Below are positions 33,949 through 45,800 of a stretch of 64,000 nucleotides of DNA, in pieces. The translations under genes and the position numbers were made by a program. The notes below the pieces were generated by a model that saw only the letters and a program-made list of their open reading frames with translations, searched no databases and was not told the DNA's origin. Positions within the stretch are counted from its first letter, which is position 1. Every line of letters begins with the position of its first letter. The DNA comes from Pisolithus tinctorius (taxonomy: Eukaryota > Basidiomycota > Agaricomycetes > Boletales > Pisolithaceae). The DNA lies in the NCBI GenBank assembly GCA_024663395.1, contig JANFAH010000133.1:1-64000 (forward strand), written 5' to 3'.

Positions 33949-36900
33949 ATGGGAACTCTGCGTTGACGCCAGATGTTCCCCAAACTAAGGACAGTTTAGT
34001 TTCTGTTGCGCCTGTACTTGTAACGTCTACACCGGAACGTACTATGCAGATCCCCATCTCCCTTTATGCATCAGAAACTACCCTGAAAGTCGTCAACACT
34101 ACCACTCTAGTTGACTCCAGAGCGGAAATCTCTTGTATTGATTGGGGTTTTGTGCGAAAACACCGAATCCCCACTCAATGCCTCACCAAACCCATCCTCG
34201 CTAAAAATGCTGATGGAACCCAGAACTCAAAAGGAAGAATACTGTTTTCCGCCACTCTCTATTTTAAGGTTGAAGGACTCGTCCACCAAGCCTTTTTCCA
34301 TGTCATCAACTGTGGAATGGAAAACATCATTCTGGGTCTCCCCTGGCTTCAAGAAAACAACCCGGTTGTAGACTGGAGAATGGGCACATTGTCTATCGAC
34401 AAGAAAACCGATAGATCAAAAGAATTGAGACGCAACATCTTTTCCGTTGCCATCGAAGAACCAACCGTGAACCTTGTATCCCCTGCTGAAAAGAAAGGGA
34501 TAAACAAGTTCATGGACTATGAAGAACCAGAAGATGAAACCATCCGAGCGCACTTCATGATGTCGGTTGGGAAACTCATCGAAGAAGCCAAGAAGATCAA
34601 CCCCAATAATAGTCTTCTTCGAAAAATCACCACAGCTACAGAATTAGCCCAAGAAGAACACAGAAAGAAACTGAAGGCTGTCCTCCCTAAGGACTATGAA
34701 GACTTTGCCTCGGTTTTCGAGAAACCATCTGATGGGGTCTTACCCCCATTGCAACCATACAATCATGCCATAAACCTTGTAGAGGACTTTGTCCCCAAGG
34801 TGGCCAAGGCTTATCTGCTCTCTCCCTCGGAGTGAGAATCCGCTGAAAAGTTTATCGAGGAAAACCTTCGAGAAGGAAAGATCCGTCCCTCGAAGTCTCC
34901 CCAAGCTGCCCCCTTCTTCTTCATTGGGAAGAAAGATGGTTCCCTACGTCCCTGCCAAGACTACAGGTACCTGAACAAGAATACTGTGAAGGATGCATAT
35001 CCCCTTCCCCTCATCTCAGACCTCGTGGACAAACTGAAAGGAGCCTCTATCTTCACAAAGATGGATGTCAGATCCAGCTACAACAATGTTCGGATTAAAG
35101 AAGGAGACCAATGGAAGGCCACTTTCATCACACACAAAGGTCTCTTTGAACCAACCGTCATGTTCTTTGGGCTGTGCAATTCTCCCGCCACCTTCCAGCG
35201 ATTCATGCATGACTCTTTCAGAGATATGATCGCTGAAGGATGGTTAGTTGTCTATATGGATGACCTACTCATCTTCTCTACCGATCCCGAAGAACACAAA
35301 CAAAGAACCCGTCATGTCCTCGAAAGGATGAGAGAACTCTCTCTCCCCCTGAAACTGGAAAAATGTCACTTTGATCTGACCAAGGTCGAGTACCTAGGGA
35401 TGATCATTAAAGAAAACACCGTCACCATGGATCCCATTAAGGTCCAGGGCATTGCTGAATGGCCTGTCCCAAAAAAGGTCAAAGACATGCGATCCTTTTT
35501 AGGATTCGCAAACTTCTATAGGAGATTCGTCCCCTATTACTCTGATATCGCCCGACCCCTTATTGATCTAACCAAGAAAACGGTCACTTGGGAATGGTCG
35601 AAGAAATGCCAGACCACTTTTGAACTCCTAAAAAGGATATTCATGGCACAACCGACCCTCCGAATGCCCGACATTTCTTGGCCATTCACAATCTCTACCA
35701 ATGCATCCAAGTATGCAACTGGAGGTATTCTCCTCCAGGAAGATTCAAATGGTCAATGGCAACCCTGTGCTTTCATATCTCAGTCGTTCAACCCTGCAGA
35801 GAGAAACTACGACATCTTCGACAGAGAGTTACTAGGGGTCATCAGAGGCTTGAAGGCCTGGAGACACTACCTCCATGGATCTCCTTTCCCTGTCAAGGTC
35901 TTCACAGACCACAAAAATCTGACATACTTCAAGTCACCTCAGAATCTAAATCGTCGCCAGGCCCGCTGGCTCCTTGACCTCGCAGACTTCAATCTGCAGC
36001 TAGAACATGTCCCAGGAAAAGACCTGGCTGCACCCGATGCACTCTCCCGCTGACCTGACCACATCCCTGATGATGATGATGATGACAATAAAGGAGTCAC
36101 CCTCCTCCCGCAAACCTTGTTCGTCAATCTCATTGACGCAAATCTCACCCAGAAAGTCGAGTCGTCTTCCATGAAGGACCCTGTTGTCCAGACGGCGCTT
36201 TGGGCCATCGAAAACATTGATATGCCACTTCCGTTTAAGTCTCACCTCTCTGACTGGAAGTTCGACAATGGCATACTACTTTACAAAGATCGGGTGTACA
36301 TCCCCGATGACCCTGTCCTCTGATGGACTGTTGTGTCCAACCACCATGACCACCCCTCTGCCGGACACCCTGGTGTCCTGAAGACCCGACAACTCGTTTC
36401 ATCCGAATTCTGGTGGCCTGGACTTGCGTCTTTCGTCCGGAAATATGTCGAAGGCTGTGCTACATGCCAGCAAAACAAGATTAACACACACCCAACAATG
36501 CCACCCCTTACGCCTATCCCCTCCACCTCGACCCACCCCTTCCAACAGATCTCTTGCGATCTGATCACCGACCTGCCTGTTTCTAATGGCTATGATTCCC
36601 TTTTGGTCGTGGTAGACCATGGGCTTACAAAGGGAGTAATCTTAACACCAACCAAGAAAACTGCCTCTGCTGCTGATATTGTGGCGTTGTTTTTCAAGAA
36701 AGTCTACTCCTGCTTCAGGTTGTATGACAAAATCATATCTGATTGAGGCCCTCAGTTTGCCTCCACCTTTGCAAAAGAACTCGCTTCCCTTTTGGGATAC
36801 TCCCTTGCCTTGTCAACGGCATATCACCCACAAACTGACAGAGAGACTGAATGAGTAAACCAAGAGATCGAGACCTATCTCCACATCTTCTGCCAAAACG

Positions 36901-37679
36901 ACCCCACCTCATGGGTAAACAACCTCCCCATGGCAGAATTTGCGCACAATCACCACCCACACTCTGTCACCCATCAATCTCCATTCTATCTCATGTATGG
37001 ATACGAGCCGAAACCACTTCCGTCCCTGATTGCGGAAACCCATCTTCCCGCCGCCGAGTCTAGACTCAATGAACTCCGAAAAGCTAGAGAGGAGGCCCTA
37101 GCAGCCCATGACCTAGCAAGAAAAACGATGAAAGACCGCTCATCACGACCCTTCACCCCGTTCCAGAAGGGTGATAAGGTTTGGCTAGAAGCACGCAATT
37201 TGAAATGCTCCTATGAAAATAGGAAGCTTGCACCCAAGTGAGAAGGACCCTTCACTATCTCCGACGTCCTATCTCCCATTACGTATTGCCTCATGATTCC
37301 CTCACGATGGAAGATTCATAACGTCTTCCACACTTCTCTCCTATCGCCCTATCGTGAAAATGACGTTCACAGACCGAACTTCCCAGCTCCTCCGCCTGAC
37401 CTTATCAACAAGGAGGAAGAGTACGAGGTTGAGGCGATAGTCAACCACAAGAGGTCTGGCCACGGACACGCCTTTTTAATCAAGTGGAAAGGCTACCCCT
37501 CTTCCAAAAACTCATGGCAGAAAGAGTCACACCTTGAACATGCGGATGATACGCTCTCTGCTTATAAAAAATGCTTCCCAAAGGACTTTCCCCCTCAGAA
37601 ACAATCCACTCGATGTTCCACCCATACCATCAGAAACATTACTCTTGAAATGCCTCCTCGTTGCTACACCTACCCCTGA
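33935..37679 (+). pseudogene. Pol of the chromodomain gypsy element, with in-frame TGA codons
   Basis: One frame throughout, -1 relative to gag and overlapping its end. The protease has LVDSRAEISCI, where the usual DSGA Gly is now Arg. RT has [25 protein letters not shown] and [10 protein letters not shown]. RNase H has [21 protein letters not shown] and FTDHKNL. Integrase has the HHCC zinc region (HHDHPSAGHPG, CATCQQNK), the catalytic LVVVDHG and SD*GPQFAS, and TAYHPQTDRETE*VNQE. The chromodomain is EVEAIVNHKRSG...FLIKWKGYPSSKNSW. TGA codons at 34833, 36051, 36321, 36744, 36852, 37239 and 37677 stand where Arg is expected; the one in SD*GPQF is unambiguous. The last may be a true end. Confidence 0.92.
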
Positions 37680-38654
37680 GAGCCTTCTCGCCACCACACT
37701 CTGTTTGCCCATCAGCAATGACAACCCGCTAGCAATCAGATGATTGCCTCATACCGACTCTTCATCGCCGACCCTGCGGTTCTCAGCACTGTCTATCATG
37801 AAGTGGATGAGAACTCTCCACTTGACCTTGTATACCACGCCACCATCCAAGCCCTTTGGCTTGAGGAACTTTCCCACTATGTCAATCGCCAAAACCCCCT
37901 TCTGTCCCCCGCCCGCACCATTCTAAATGAAATCGCCGTTCAGCAGGTCCCCCTTTTACTTAGACTTTTCAATGTCCTTGGAGGCGCAGACCTCATCTAC
38001 AACGTCCGTCAATATCCTATGCTAATCACTCCCCCTCCTCCTGGGTCTAGAAGACCCTCGACTGCAACCTCCCCTCCGGTTTCCTCCATGTTGTCCTCCC
38101 CTCCGGCATTGTCGCCATCATCGTCCTCCCACTCTTCCCGCTCTCTCCGAAGAGCCGACAGACCTTGCACCTGCTGCTTGTCAGGCCCTAATCCTCAGCC
38201 TTGCGAGTCTCACAGTTCGCCATCTGAGGTGGACCCTGAGATGGCCTTTGGCGTCTCCCGTGCTGAACTTGACTACACATTAAATATCATCGAAACCCTT
38301 GCTCAGTTGCCACCAACTCCTGTGCTAAACGCAATGATGGAGTTCGATAGACCCCTTACTCCATCCGATCCACACTATTGTCAAGCATGTTACGTCTGTC
38401 GCTGCCTTGGCCATATCCACGTCAACTGTGGACAGTATGAATGTCTCCTTTGTCACACCACTCGTCCCAGGCATACTCAGGTCCAATGCCCTTCTATACG
38501 CCCTCGTCGTCCTTTACAGGACAGGATAGCTACCCCCACCCTGGTAGATGATCATACCCTCGTTGGGAGTGAGGATAATGACTTGTGCAGCAATGATTTT
38601 GACTTTGATGACTCTGCCATCAGCAACATGACTGGAGAACCCTATGGAGAGTAG
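37680..38654 (+). CDS. Pol C-terminal extension or separate third reading frame, with zinc knuckle
   Basis: An open frame of 304 codons from ATG 37740 to TAG 38654, in the same frame as pol. It is separated from pol by only two TGA codons (37677, 37719) that may be decayed CGA. The N-terminal third is helical (LDLVYHATIQALWLEELSHY, LLLRLFNVLGGADLIYNV). The middle is Ser/Pro-rich. Near 38388 it has CYVCRCLGHIHVNC, an exact C-X2-C-X4-H-X4-C knuckle, followed by further Cys/His pairs (ECLLCHTTRPRHTQVQC). It ends acidic. The role is unknown; nucleic-acid binding is a fair guess. A cognate region lies downstream of pol in the element at 60184-64000. Confidence 0.75.
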
Positions 38655-38691
38655 TTGAAGTCAGGGACTTCAACACTTAGAGAGGGGGTAA

Positions 38692-39144
38692 TGTTATGTT
38701 TCACCCCTAACTTTTCCTCTTCTGTTGTACATTTACTTTACTTTTGATCTGTTGGACTCAGTTTCCTTTTAGAGCCGTCTTCTCTCTGATCCAATGGCTC
38801 TCTATTTCCACCACTGGCATTACTAGCTCGTTACATGCTTAGGACATGTGTTGTCGTTGTTCAACCAATGGCATAGTTACCTCTAGTACATGAGGACACC
38901 TCATGGTCCTCCTCTTGTAGTATTTAGGTCGCTGGCTCAAGTCCTGGAGACCCAGACTTGAGCTGCTCAATCATACGCAGTGTTCTCAGAACTTCGCCCT
39001 CAGTGTCCCTAACAAGGACCACTCTTACTGGCATTGCCCTAAAATCCTCTGTCATTTACAGAGGTTACTACAGCTGTCTGCTTAGTAGAAACCACAGTCT
39101 GTGTTTGAGCTCTCCCTACATCTTGACTTCGGTCGAGCGTAACA
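38692..39144 (+). repeat. 3' LTR of the chromodomain gypsy element
   Basis: 453 bp, TGTTATG...GCGTAACA, preceded by a purine-rich tract at 38678-38691 and followed by the target duplication CAGTG. Confidence 0.93.
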
Positions 39145-39661
39145 CAGTGCCTTAGCCAATCTCTCAGCCTCCAACCATGTTCTCTCCTCTACCCACTCCT
39201 GGTAGTCCTCAAAAAGATCATCAACATTGAATCTGTGCTGCCCTTCTGGCTGCCAGAGATCTGCTATTGCTATCACCACTGGGATCACCTTGTTCTGCCA
39301 TATTGCAGATTCCTCGGTCATGTTGCATAGGTTGGCATCGTGCACCTTTGGGATGGAGATCTTGTTCTCATCAATGTACTTCCACCATGAGTAGATCCCA
39401 GCCTGGGGATTGGTCAGTGCATTGTGTTGCATGGGCTCTAGTGCACTTACCCAAGTCTGGTCCCAGTCCTCCACCCACTCGTATATCACCTCTAAGCTCT
39501 CCTTGGGCCATGGCACTGTGTTGATTAGCACCCTAACATGCCTTAATGCTGCTGACAGCGAGGTGATGGCCTGGTCCCTCATGCTGCAAACCGGTTGTGC
39601 ATCATGGATTGAGTAGGCTTGCATGGCATAGGCTGTGTATGGGCTTGGGTAGTGGATGCAG
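39145..39661 (-). pseudogene. Unrecognised gene fragment between gypsy element and solo LTR
   Basis: The minus-strand frame is open from the solo LTR boundary down to the gypsy boundary: MQAYSIHDAQPVC, ALRHVRVLINTVPWPKESLEV, EWVEDWDQTWVSALEP, then an acidic helical segment DYQEWVEERTWLEAERLAKAL. It continues in frame at 32296 once the gypsy element is removed, and to the right it stays open across the solo LTR (SYIC then IHYPSPYTAYA). I do not recognise the family. The helical, charged, later basic and Zn2Cys6-like parts together would fit a fungus-specific regulatory protein, but this is an inference. Confidence 0.5.
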
Positions 39662-40132
39662 TGTAGGGAACAAGTTTGAGTTCCCTAGGAGAAGCTGTCT
39701 GAGTCAAGAGTTCAGGGGTGGGGAGTTTTCTTTTTGTTTTATTTCCTTCTTTTGTTTTTCATGTTTGTACCACTGGACTTAGTGGCAAGCAGCCATGTTG
39801 CTGACTAAGCGCATGTGCTGTGTTTGCATGAGTTCAGTTTACCATACAAGCAGTTCATGTCACAGGCCCTCAGTAGTAGGGTGATTTTGTCTTGCATTTT
39901 GGCATGTTTTCAAAGTTAGAATTGTTACTTTGGGGAGTACCCAAAGGGCCAGGAGGACTGGCAAGAGCTATTAGACAGACAGAGCTAAGTCTGCATTTCT
40001 AGTTCGCATTTTTTACATTTTACTACTTCTTCTTTTCTCAAAACAGGACCTCCCTTTTGGGTTGAGTGCAAATCTCGCCCATCACTGATGTTTACTAATT
40101 CTGGGTATAACTTCATATTACCTATTCCTACA
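39662..40132 (+). repeat. Solo LTR (family of 17222-17681)
   Basis: 471 bp from TGTAGGGAAC to ATTCCTACA, flanked by GCAG on both sides (39658-39661 and 40133-40136). It has the same orientation and near-full similarity to the copy inside the Helitron. There is no coding content. Confidence 0.85.
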
Positions 40133-40595
40133 GCAGATGTAACTGGGGAGTGGGAGTTTGATGAGTGGTGAGCCACCTTCTGGGCAGGTTTAAATTCCAC
40201 AGGGCTATCTCATACAATGTGGAATGCCCTTCTGCACAAGGCAGAATTCTGACCTTGTGCCATCATTGTTACATAACGTCTGCTGAAATTCCACTCGTCT
40301 CTGTCACATCTTGGTTCAGTCTGACTGAGGTTGGTCAGCATTTGAAGTCTCCGGGAGGTGTAGGGAGCCATATACTCCCTGATGCTGGAACAGGAATCTG
40401 TCTCTGAATTCCACAGGCCTCTATGACAAACCCATTTTGGAATTTTTCCTGCTTGTGTTTTCATGTTTCCTCCCAACCCCTGTTGCCTTTGGAGTTTTTT
40501 ACCAACCTCCCACATGTCACTCAGTCATCAAAATGCTGATCTGAAAATTCCACACTCATGCAGAGTCATCTAGGATTCAGTAGCTGTGCCACCGC
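40133..40595. other. Flanking sequence, possible upstream exon, no clear gene
   Basis: The minus strand holds a 101-codon open stretch (40210-40515) without a recognisable motif. It may be the upstream part of the gene fragmented to its left. The stretch ends at the long LTR copy B, where CCGCT is the left target duplication. Confidence 0.3.
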
Positions 40596-41551
40596 TGTGA
40601 GTCAAAGTGAGGTTCAGTGGTGGAAACCAACCAAAACCAACACAAAAGACAAAAAGAGCGAGTGGTGGTGTGCCTATGTGGTACCTAGATGGTAGAACCT
40701 TTGATTTGGGAGGGTTTTTGCAAACTACAACACTCAATGACAAGTGCAGAGGGTTGGGGGTGCTCCTGACAAAGAGGGAGCAAGAATGTGATAGATTGCG
40801 ATGGGGTAGACTGCTGGCAGCCTACAGATGGGTGGATGATGACTTAATTCGACATCCTAGGCTGCACTGAGCTCAGGAAGGGCTTGGAGCAAAGTATATT
40901 GATAATAGATGATGATAAGTGAAGTAGACGATAGCTAGACCCTTAATAAAGTCTCAACTATTGAAGCTGATGAATGATTTACTGAGAGATGATGAAATGC
41001 GAGCAAGAGGGGCTCTCTGATGTCTTCTTCTTTTAGCTATCTAAGTACAGTGATTTATATACAGTACAGGGGCATTGCCTATGGCAAACAAGGTGCAAAC
41101 ACTTGATAAGTGATTGGTAACTGATAAGTAAGGAATGTAAGCGATGGGTAATCATCTTGGAAAGCATTGGTAAACATTGGTAAGGATAAGTAAGCCAAAA
41201 AGCAAAGAATCAGTAAGCAAAGTCAAAAGATTGGTAAGTATTGGCAATAGGTGAGTCAAGGACAGTCAGAATGTCAGAGTATGAGTCAAGTAATGTGAGG
41301 AACTGGGAAAGCACACTGGAATCACATTAGGGGGAGGCTGTGCATGTCACATCTTGAAGAGATCTCCTTTGGGCCAAAGTGGGATGACAGAGAGGCAGCA
41401 CTGATCTGATACCGATACAGTACATCCAAAAGTGGACAGGGTGAGTCAGATGTCAATAGGGGTCAAGCTTTGGGGGTCTGTGGGGTGACAGGAGCATAGG
41501 GGATCACAACTTTCCCCCCCAAACCATCCTCTCAGTGAAGCAAATAAAACT

Positions 41552-42214
41552 TCATGAATGAGGCTCTGATGGAAGAGAGGCTGAAGGGGGAGCATCTTCT
41601 GCTGTATCTTGCAATAAGGAGGCAAGATGTGCATCATACTCGTCATGGATGTGATCAGGGAGAGTAGAGAACAGTAGATTATACTGTAGCTGTTGCAATT
41701 TTGGGAGAATGATGGATGAGACTGGTATGAAGATGTTGCAGGGAGCAGGGAGGAAGGATCCATATGCTTCTTGGACTGGAGAGACTGAAATGACCACATA
41801 AGACCTTTCCAAGTGAATGACAGACCTGAGGTGACCAAAGAACATCCTCCTAGAGGTCATGCTGCCAAAAAGAATGCGCTGTCCAAGCTGGATGGGCTGA
41901 GAGGGGGCAGATGAGGATGGGATGTACCAGGATGCTTCAGGATGGAAGCTGGTAGGAACTCCTGGTAGATATATGTAGCCATGGTCCCTAGCAAAGGGGA
42001 CAAGCAAAATGATTGATGTGGAGGCAGCCATATCAGAAGAATTAGCGAAATGAGCAGCTTTTGGAGGGAGTGCTGTAGAAACATGTGGAGTGTGCAAATC
42101 CTTTCCAATTTTGGAAGGTAGGATCGCATGGCTGAGCACTACAAGCGAGTGTGGGAATGGTTTCAGTATCTGCAGAAATGGCGGAGATATGTCAAAAATT
42201 GGAATGCCATACAC
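41552..42214 (-). CDS. Uninterrupted U3-embedded reading frame of the long LTR (copy B)
   Basis: A 220-codon frame with an ATG start (MYGIPIFDISPPFLQILKPF). It contains LPSKIGKDLHTPHVSTALPP, then HGYIYLPGVPTSFHPEAS, LGQRILFGSMTSRRMFFGHL, RSYVVISVSPVQEAYGSFLP, IHDEYDAHLASLLQD, and a Pro/Ser-rich end (SLPSEPHS). No signal peptide, membrane span or known catalytic motif is visible. The middle is strand-rich by composition. It is the same protein as the broken copies at 31258-31928 and 56685-57348; by eye about three quarters of residues agree between copies B and C over the last 160. It lies upstream of the TATA-like word on the same strand, so any transcript would start elsewhere. Function is unknown. 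Confidence 0.6.
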   Translation of the reverse strand: MYGIPIFDISPPFLQILKPFPHSLVVLSHAILPSKIGKDLHTPHVSTALPPKAAHFANSSDMAASTSIILLVPFARDHGYIYLPGVPTSFHPEASWYIPSSSAPSQPIQLGQRILFGSMTSRRMFFGHLRSVIHLERSYVVISVSPVQEAYGSFLPAPCNIFIPVSSIILPKLQQLQYNLLFSTLPDHIHDEYDAHLASLLQDTAEDAPPSASLPSEPHS

Positions 42215-42852
42215 GGGCGCTTAAGAATTTTGACCAGCACTTAACTCGCTCCCTTCTTTTTCTTTGGCATTTTTTTTTTTTTTTTCTGAATTAAAGTGCT
42301 TTGAGGGTGTGTCTACCCTATGCTGCACTATTCTACCTTAGTTAATGATCTAGCAGAGGCCCCCTGTGGCCTACCACACCTTACCAGTGAGTGAATGCCC
42401 TAATGGCAGAACCTTCGGTTCCCCATTAGTCCTCCGTTCCCGCCAGCCGTTTTAGACACTCCGCTTTTTCGGTAAGGGTGGTTTAGTACTTCGGCTAGAC
42501 GAGTAACTCTAACTACACTTAGTCGACTGCCATGTGGGCGTCGGTTTTGGGTTACGAGCATGTTCTTACATGTCCAGTTGGATGGGGCTGTCATGACATT
42601 ATACTGCGCGGTGTGGCGAGGGAGTGGGTTGTCAGTTAACATGTGAACGGTTGGAGTGTGGGATTGGGGAGCTATCAAGGTGAGGTGGGAGGGTGTGACT
42701 GGTGGGTTTGTAGCATGTGTTTTGTGTGTGCGGGGGGGAGAGTAGGAAGGGTGGGGGTTTGGGGAATGGGTGTGGTGTGAGGGCGTTTGATGGTGTATGT
42801 GTGGTTATAGCTGGTTTCGTGTTTATTGTTGAATGTTTCCTGTGGTTTTGCA

Positions 42853-45800
42853 TTATCTTACATCATGTTCAAGTGTATGTACCTCACCGAGTACGTGATG
42901 AAAGCGTTTGGTGGCATCTACATATTTGAGAAGGTGTGGACAGGCTTTTGGGTTGGACAGTAGGAACGACAGGGAGGTAGCGTCTCTTCCTAGGGCTCTT
43001 TGCATGACGTACCACTCCCTGTCATATCTGGGACACTGGAATAGGAAATGATGCACGCTTTCCAAACTAGTCCTCCTGCATTGGAGGCAGGTGGGGGTGT
43101 TGCTTTGTTTGAGTCGGTGTAAGTGTTTGTTGAGTGGTGCGTGGCCTGTGCAGAGGTGCATGTAGAGGCTCATTTGTTTCTTGGGCAGGGAGGCGGCTAG
43201 TTTCACGAACAAGTTTTTGGGTAGGAATGGATCGATGCTGGTTGTTTTGTCATACCGGGGGGACTTGTTCCAGATTTGGGACCATAGGGTCTCCAGTCTC
43301 GCATTGTGCAGCTGCTTGAGGGTGGCCACACTATGGGGTAGGTTTTTCCTTAGCACTGGTGGAAGCGCTTGTGGACGGCTGGTGAAATTAGGTCCTTTTG
43401 CTGCTATTTTTGCCTCTTCATCTGTGAGTTCATTGCCTTCTACTTTCATGTGGCCTGCTATCCACCGCAGTGTGATGCTTTTCCTTGCTAAGCATTCTTT
43501 GGTGGTGATTTCTTGGATTGCCAATCTGAGGTGCGTTAGTAGATAGTGTCCTGTTTTCGCTAGTGGTTGCTCACTCGATTTGATCACTGCCTGGTTGTCA
43601 GCTAGTATGGTGGCTGGGAACATAACTTCCTCCTTGGTTGCAAGGAGGTGCACTGCGAGCAGCATTGCTGCCACCTCCGCCTCGAACACTGTGTGTTGCG
43701 AGGCACTTCCCAAGTGGTACCGCAGCATGGTTACATGTTGGCGGTCTACGTACAAGACCACTGCCACCCCTACACCCTCCTCCATGCTTGATCCATCAGT
43801 GAAGATTAGCATGCGGTCTCTTATTCTTGCTAGGTCTTCAATTGCTTCTTTTTTGTTGGGTGCTATGACAGTTGCATGTGACAGGCGTTCCATTGGTGGG
43901 GTTGGATACAGGAGGATAGTTTCGATTTGCCTGGGATTGACGTTTAGGTCATGTGTCAGACGGTGGAGTGCTGTTCAGTGGCACTTGACGTTAGTCCTGG
44001 CTGTTTTGCTGACGTGTATGTGGAGAGGGTGTTCGCTTGGTAGTGTCGAGAGTCTGAGCGATGCTTTGTATAGCGTATGCTGTATAAGGAGTGATGCAGG
44101 GGGGATGTGTGTGTGTGCTAGCAAGGTGTCAGTGGGGGTGGTCCTCATGGCACCCATGATTGCTATGGCTGCTGCTCTTTGAACTGAGAGGAGATGGTTA
44201 GTTATACCTTTTGACCCTCTTGTTCTGGCGTTGTGATCTCTGGTATATGTTGGCTGGATCCATACTGGTGCAGCATACATCATCTTCGGTACTACCACTG
44301 TTTGGTAGAGTTGCCGCATGAGCTTCATCGGTATTCCCCATGATGTCGCAGATATTCTTCTAAGCAGTAGGGCTTGTTTCATGCCCTTCGCTATTGTGTG
44401 GGCCGCCTGTGTTTTCCATCTCAATTTTTGGTTGAGAATTACGCCTAGGAACCTGTGGGTCGTCGTGGGTGTTATTGTTGCACCTCTTATTGTTAGCGGG
44501 GGTTTGGGCTTGTTTCTGTTGAGCGTGAAGTCCATTAGTGCAAATTTACTTGTCTCAAAACATGAGTTGTGTTTCTCTGACCAGTCGAAGCCTCCTTCCT
44601 CCCGTTCCATCATGTCGGATAATGTCAAGTGGGTGTCTTCGAAGTTCTTGCCAATGGCGATGAATGCCATATCATCCACGAAGGCTAGGGTTAGTTCTTT
44701 TTTACCTTTTGCCGTTTCCACTAAGTCCACGCTGTAGATGACATATAGGATCATCAATAGGGGGTCTCCTTGTCCTATGCCGTTCTTGATGTGGAACCAG
44801 TTTGACTCGTAGTCGTCAAAGCATAGTTTCATCTTCCTGTTTGTTAGTAAGCGCTCCATATAGTGGACTATGTCCGGGGGAAGTCGTCTTTTTCTCATAT
44901 TGTGTAAGAGTTGGTCTGTGACTGCATTGGGGAATGCACCTTCTATGTCCAGGAACAGCACGGATACTACTTTTCTTTGTCTCCATGCGTGCTGTATGGT
45001 TGTCTTGAGTAGTAGTAGCGAGTCCTCTGTCGATCATCCTGGTCTGCCACCAAAGTGAGTTGCTGGGAGTAGTTGGTGCTTTTCCAGTATGTATGATGTC
45101 CGTTCTGCTACTATTGCTGATAGTAGCTTTGCCGTGGTGTTGAGTAGCGCTATTGGTCGGTAGGCTTTTGGCGTCAAGTAGTCAGGCTTGCCTGGTTTTC
45201 TGAGTATGATTGTGGTGGATTCCCTCCAGGGGTCGTAGTATGTCCGCAGGGTGAATACTGCATTGAAAGAGTGTAGTAAGTAATCGAGTAGTAGCAGAGA
45301 TTTCTGAAACACGATATTGGCTACACCGTCTGGTCCTGGCACTTTGTAGGGGTTGAGGTTCTTGACAGTGCGGGTGAGCTGATCCTTTGTGATGGGGTCC
45401 CACATTGTTGCTGGTTCCGGGTAATCGTAGTTTTGCGGTACCGACAATTGGATCGGGGGTGGTGGAAATAACATCTGTGCGAACATTTTGCTTTTGTCTT
45501 CGTTGGAGCTGGCCAGGGTCTCGTTGCTGTCCTCGCTGGTCTTTTTGAGAGTCGGTATTCTGGCTTTGCTTCCATCTCCATAGGGCTTGGAGATGTATCC
45601 GTTCGCTATCCAGAGGTCGCCGTCTCCTGCTTCTTCCAACCAGTTTCTCCAGTGGTTCTTCTTTGCTTCTTGGATAGCCCTGTCATAGGCTTTTGCCTTG
45701 TCCTTACGCAGCCTGTGACTTTCGTGATTGTGAATGGCACGGAAGGCATATGAGGTTTTACTTAGCGTTTTGAGTTCTTTGCATAGGGCCATTAGCTCCT

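Larger units (their letters stand above)
32292..39149 (+). mobile_element. Full-length chromodomain Ty3/gypsy element with CAGTG duplications
   Basis: The element runs 32297-39144 (6848 bp), flanked by CAGTG at 32292-32296 and 39145-39149. The 453-bp LTRs start TGTTACG/TGTTATG and end ATAACA/GTAACA. Internal order is gag, protease, RT, RNase H, integrase, chromodomain, then an extra zinc-knuckle extension. A purine-rich tract (AGAGAGGGGGTAA) precedes the 3' LTR. Coding is complete in layout, but pol contains at least six in-frame TGA codons. The element interrupts a minus-strand gene in frame. Confidence 0.95.

Noticed and set aside
41552..42214. Calling the U3-embedded protein a homologue of a known LTR-encoded viral protein
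   Set aside because: No sequence similarity could be seen; only the position within an LTR is shared.
43181..44182. Open frames of 120-200 codons on the plus strand within the LINE
   Set aside because: They lie antisense to the RNase H and RT domains, whose motifs are clear on the minus strand.
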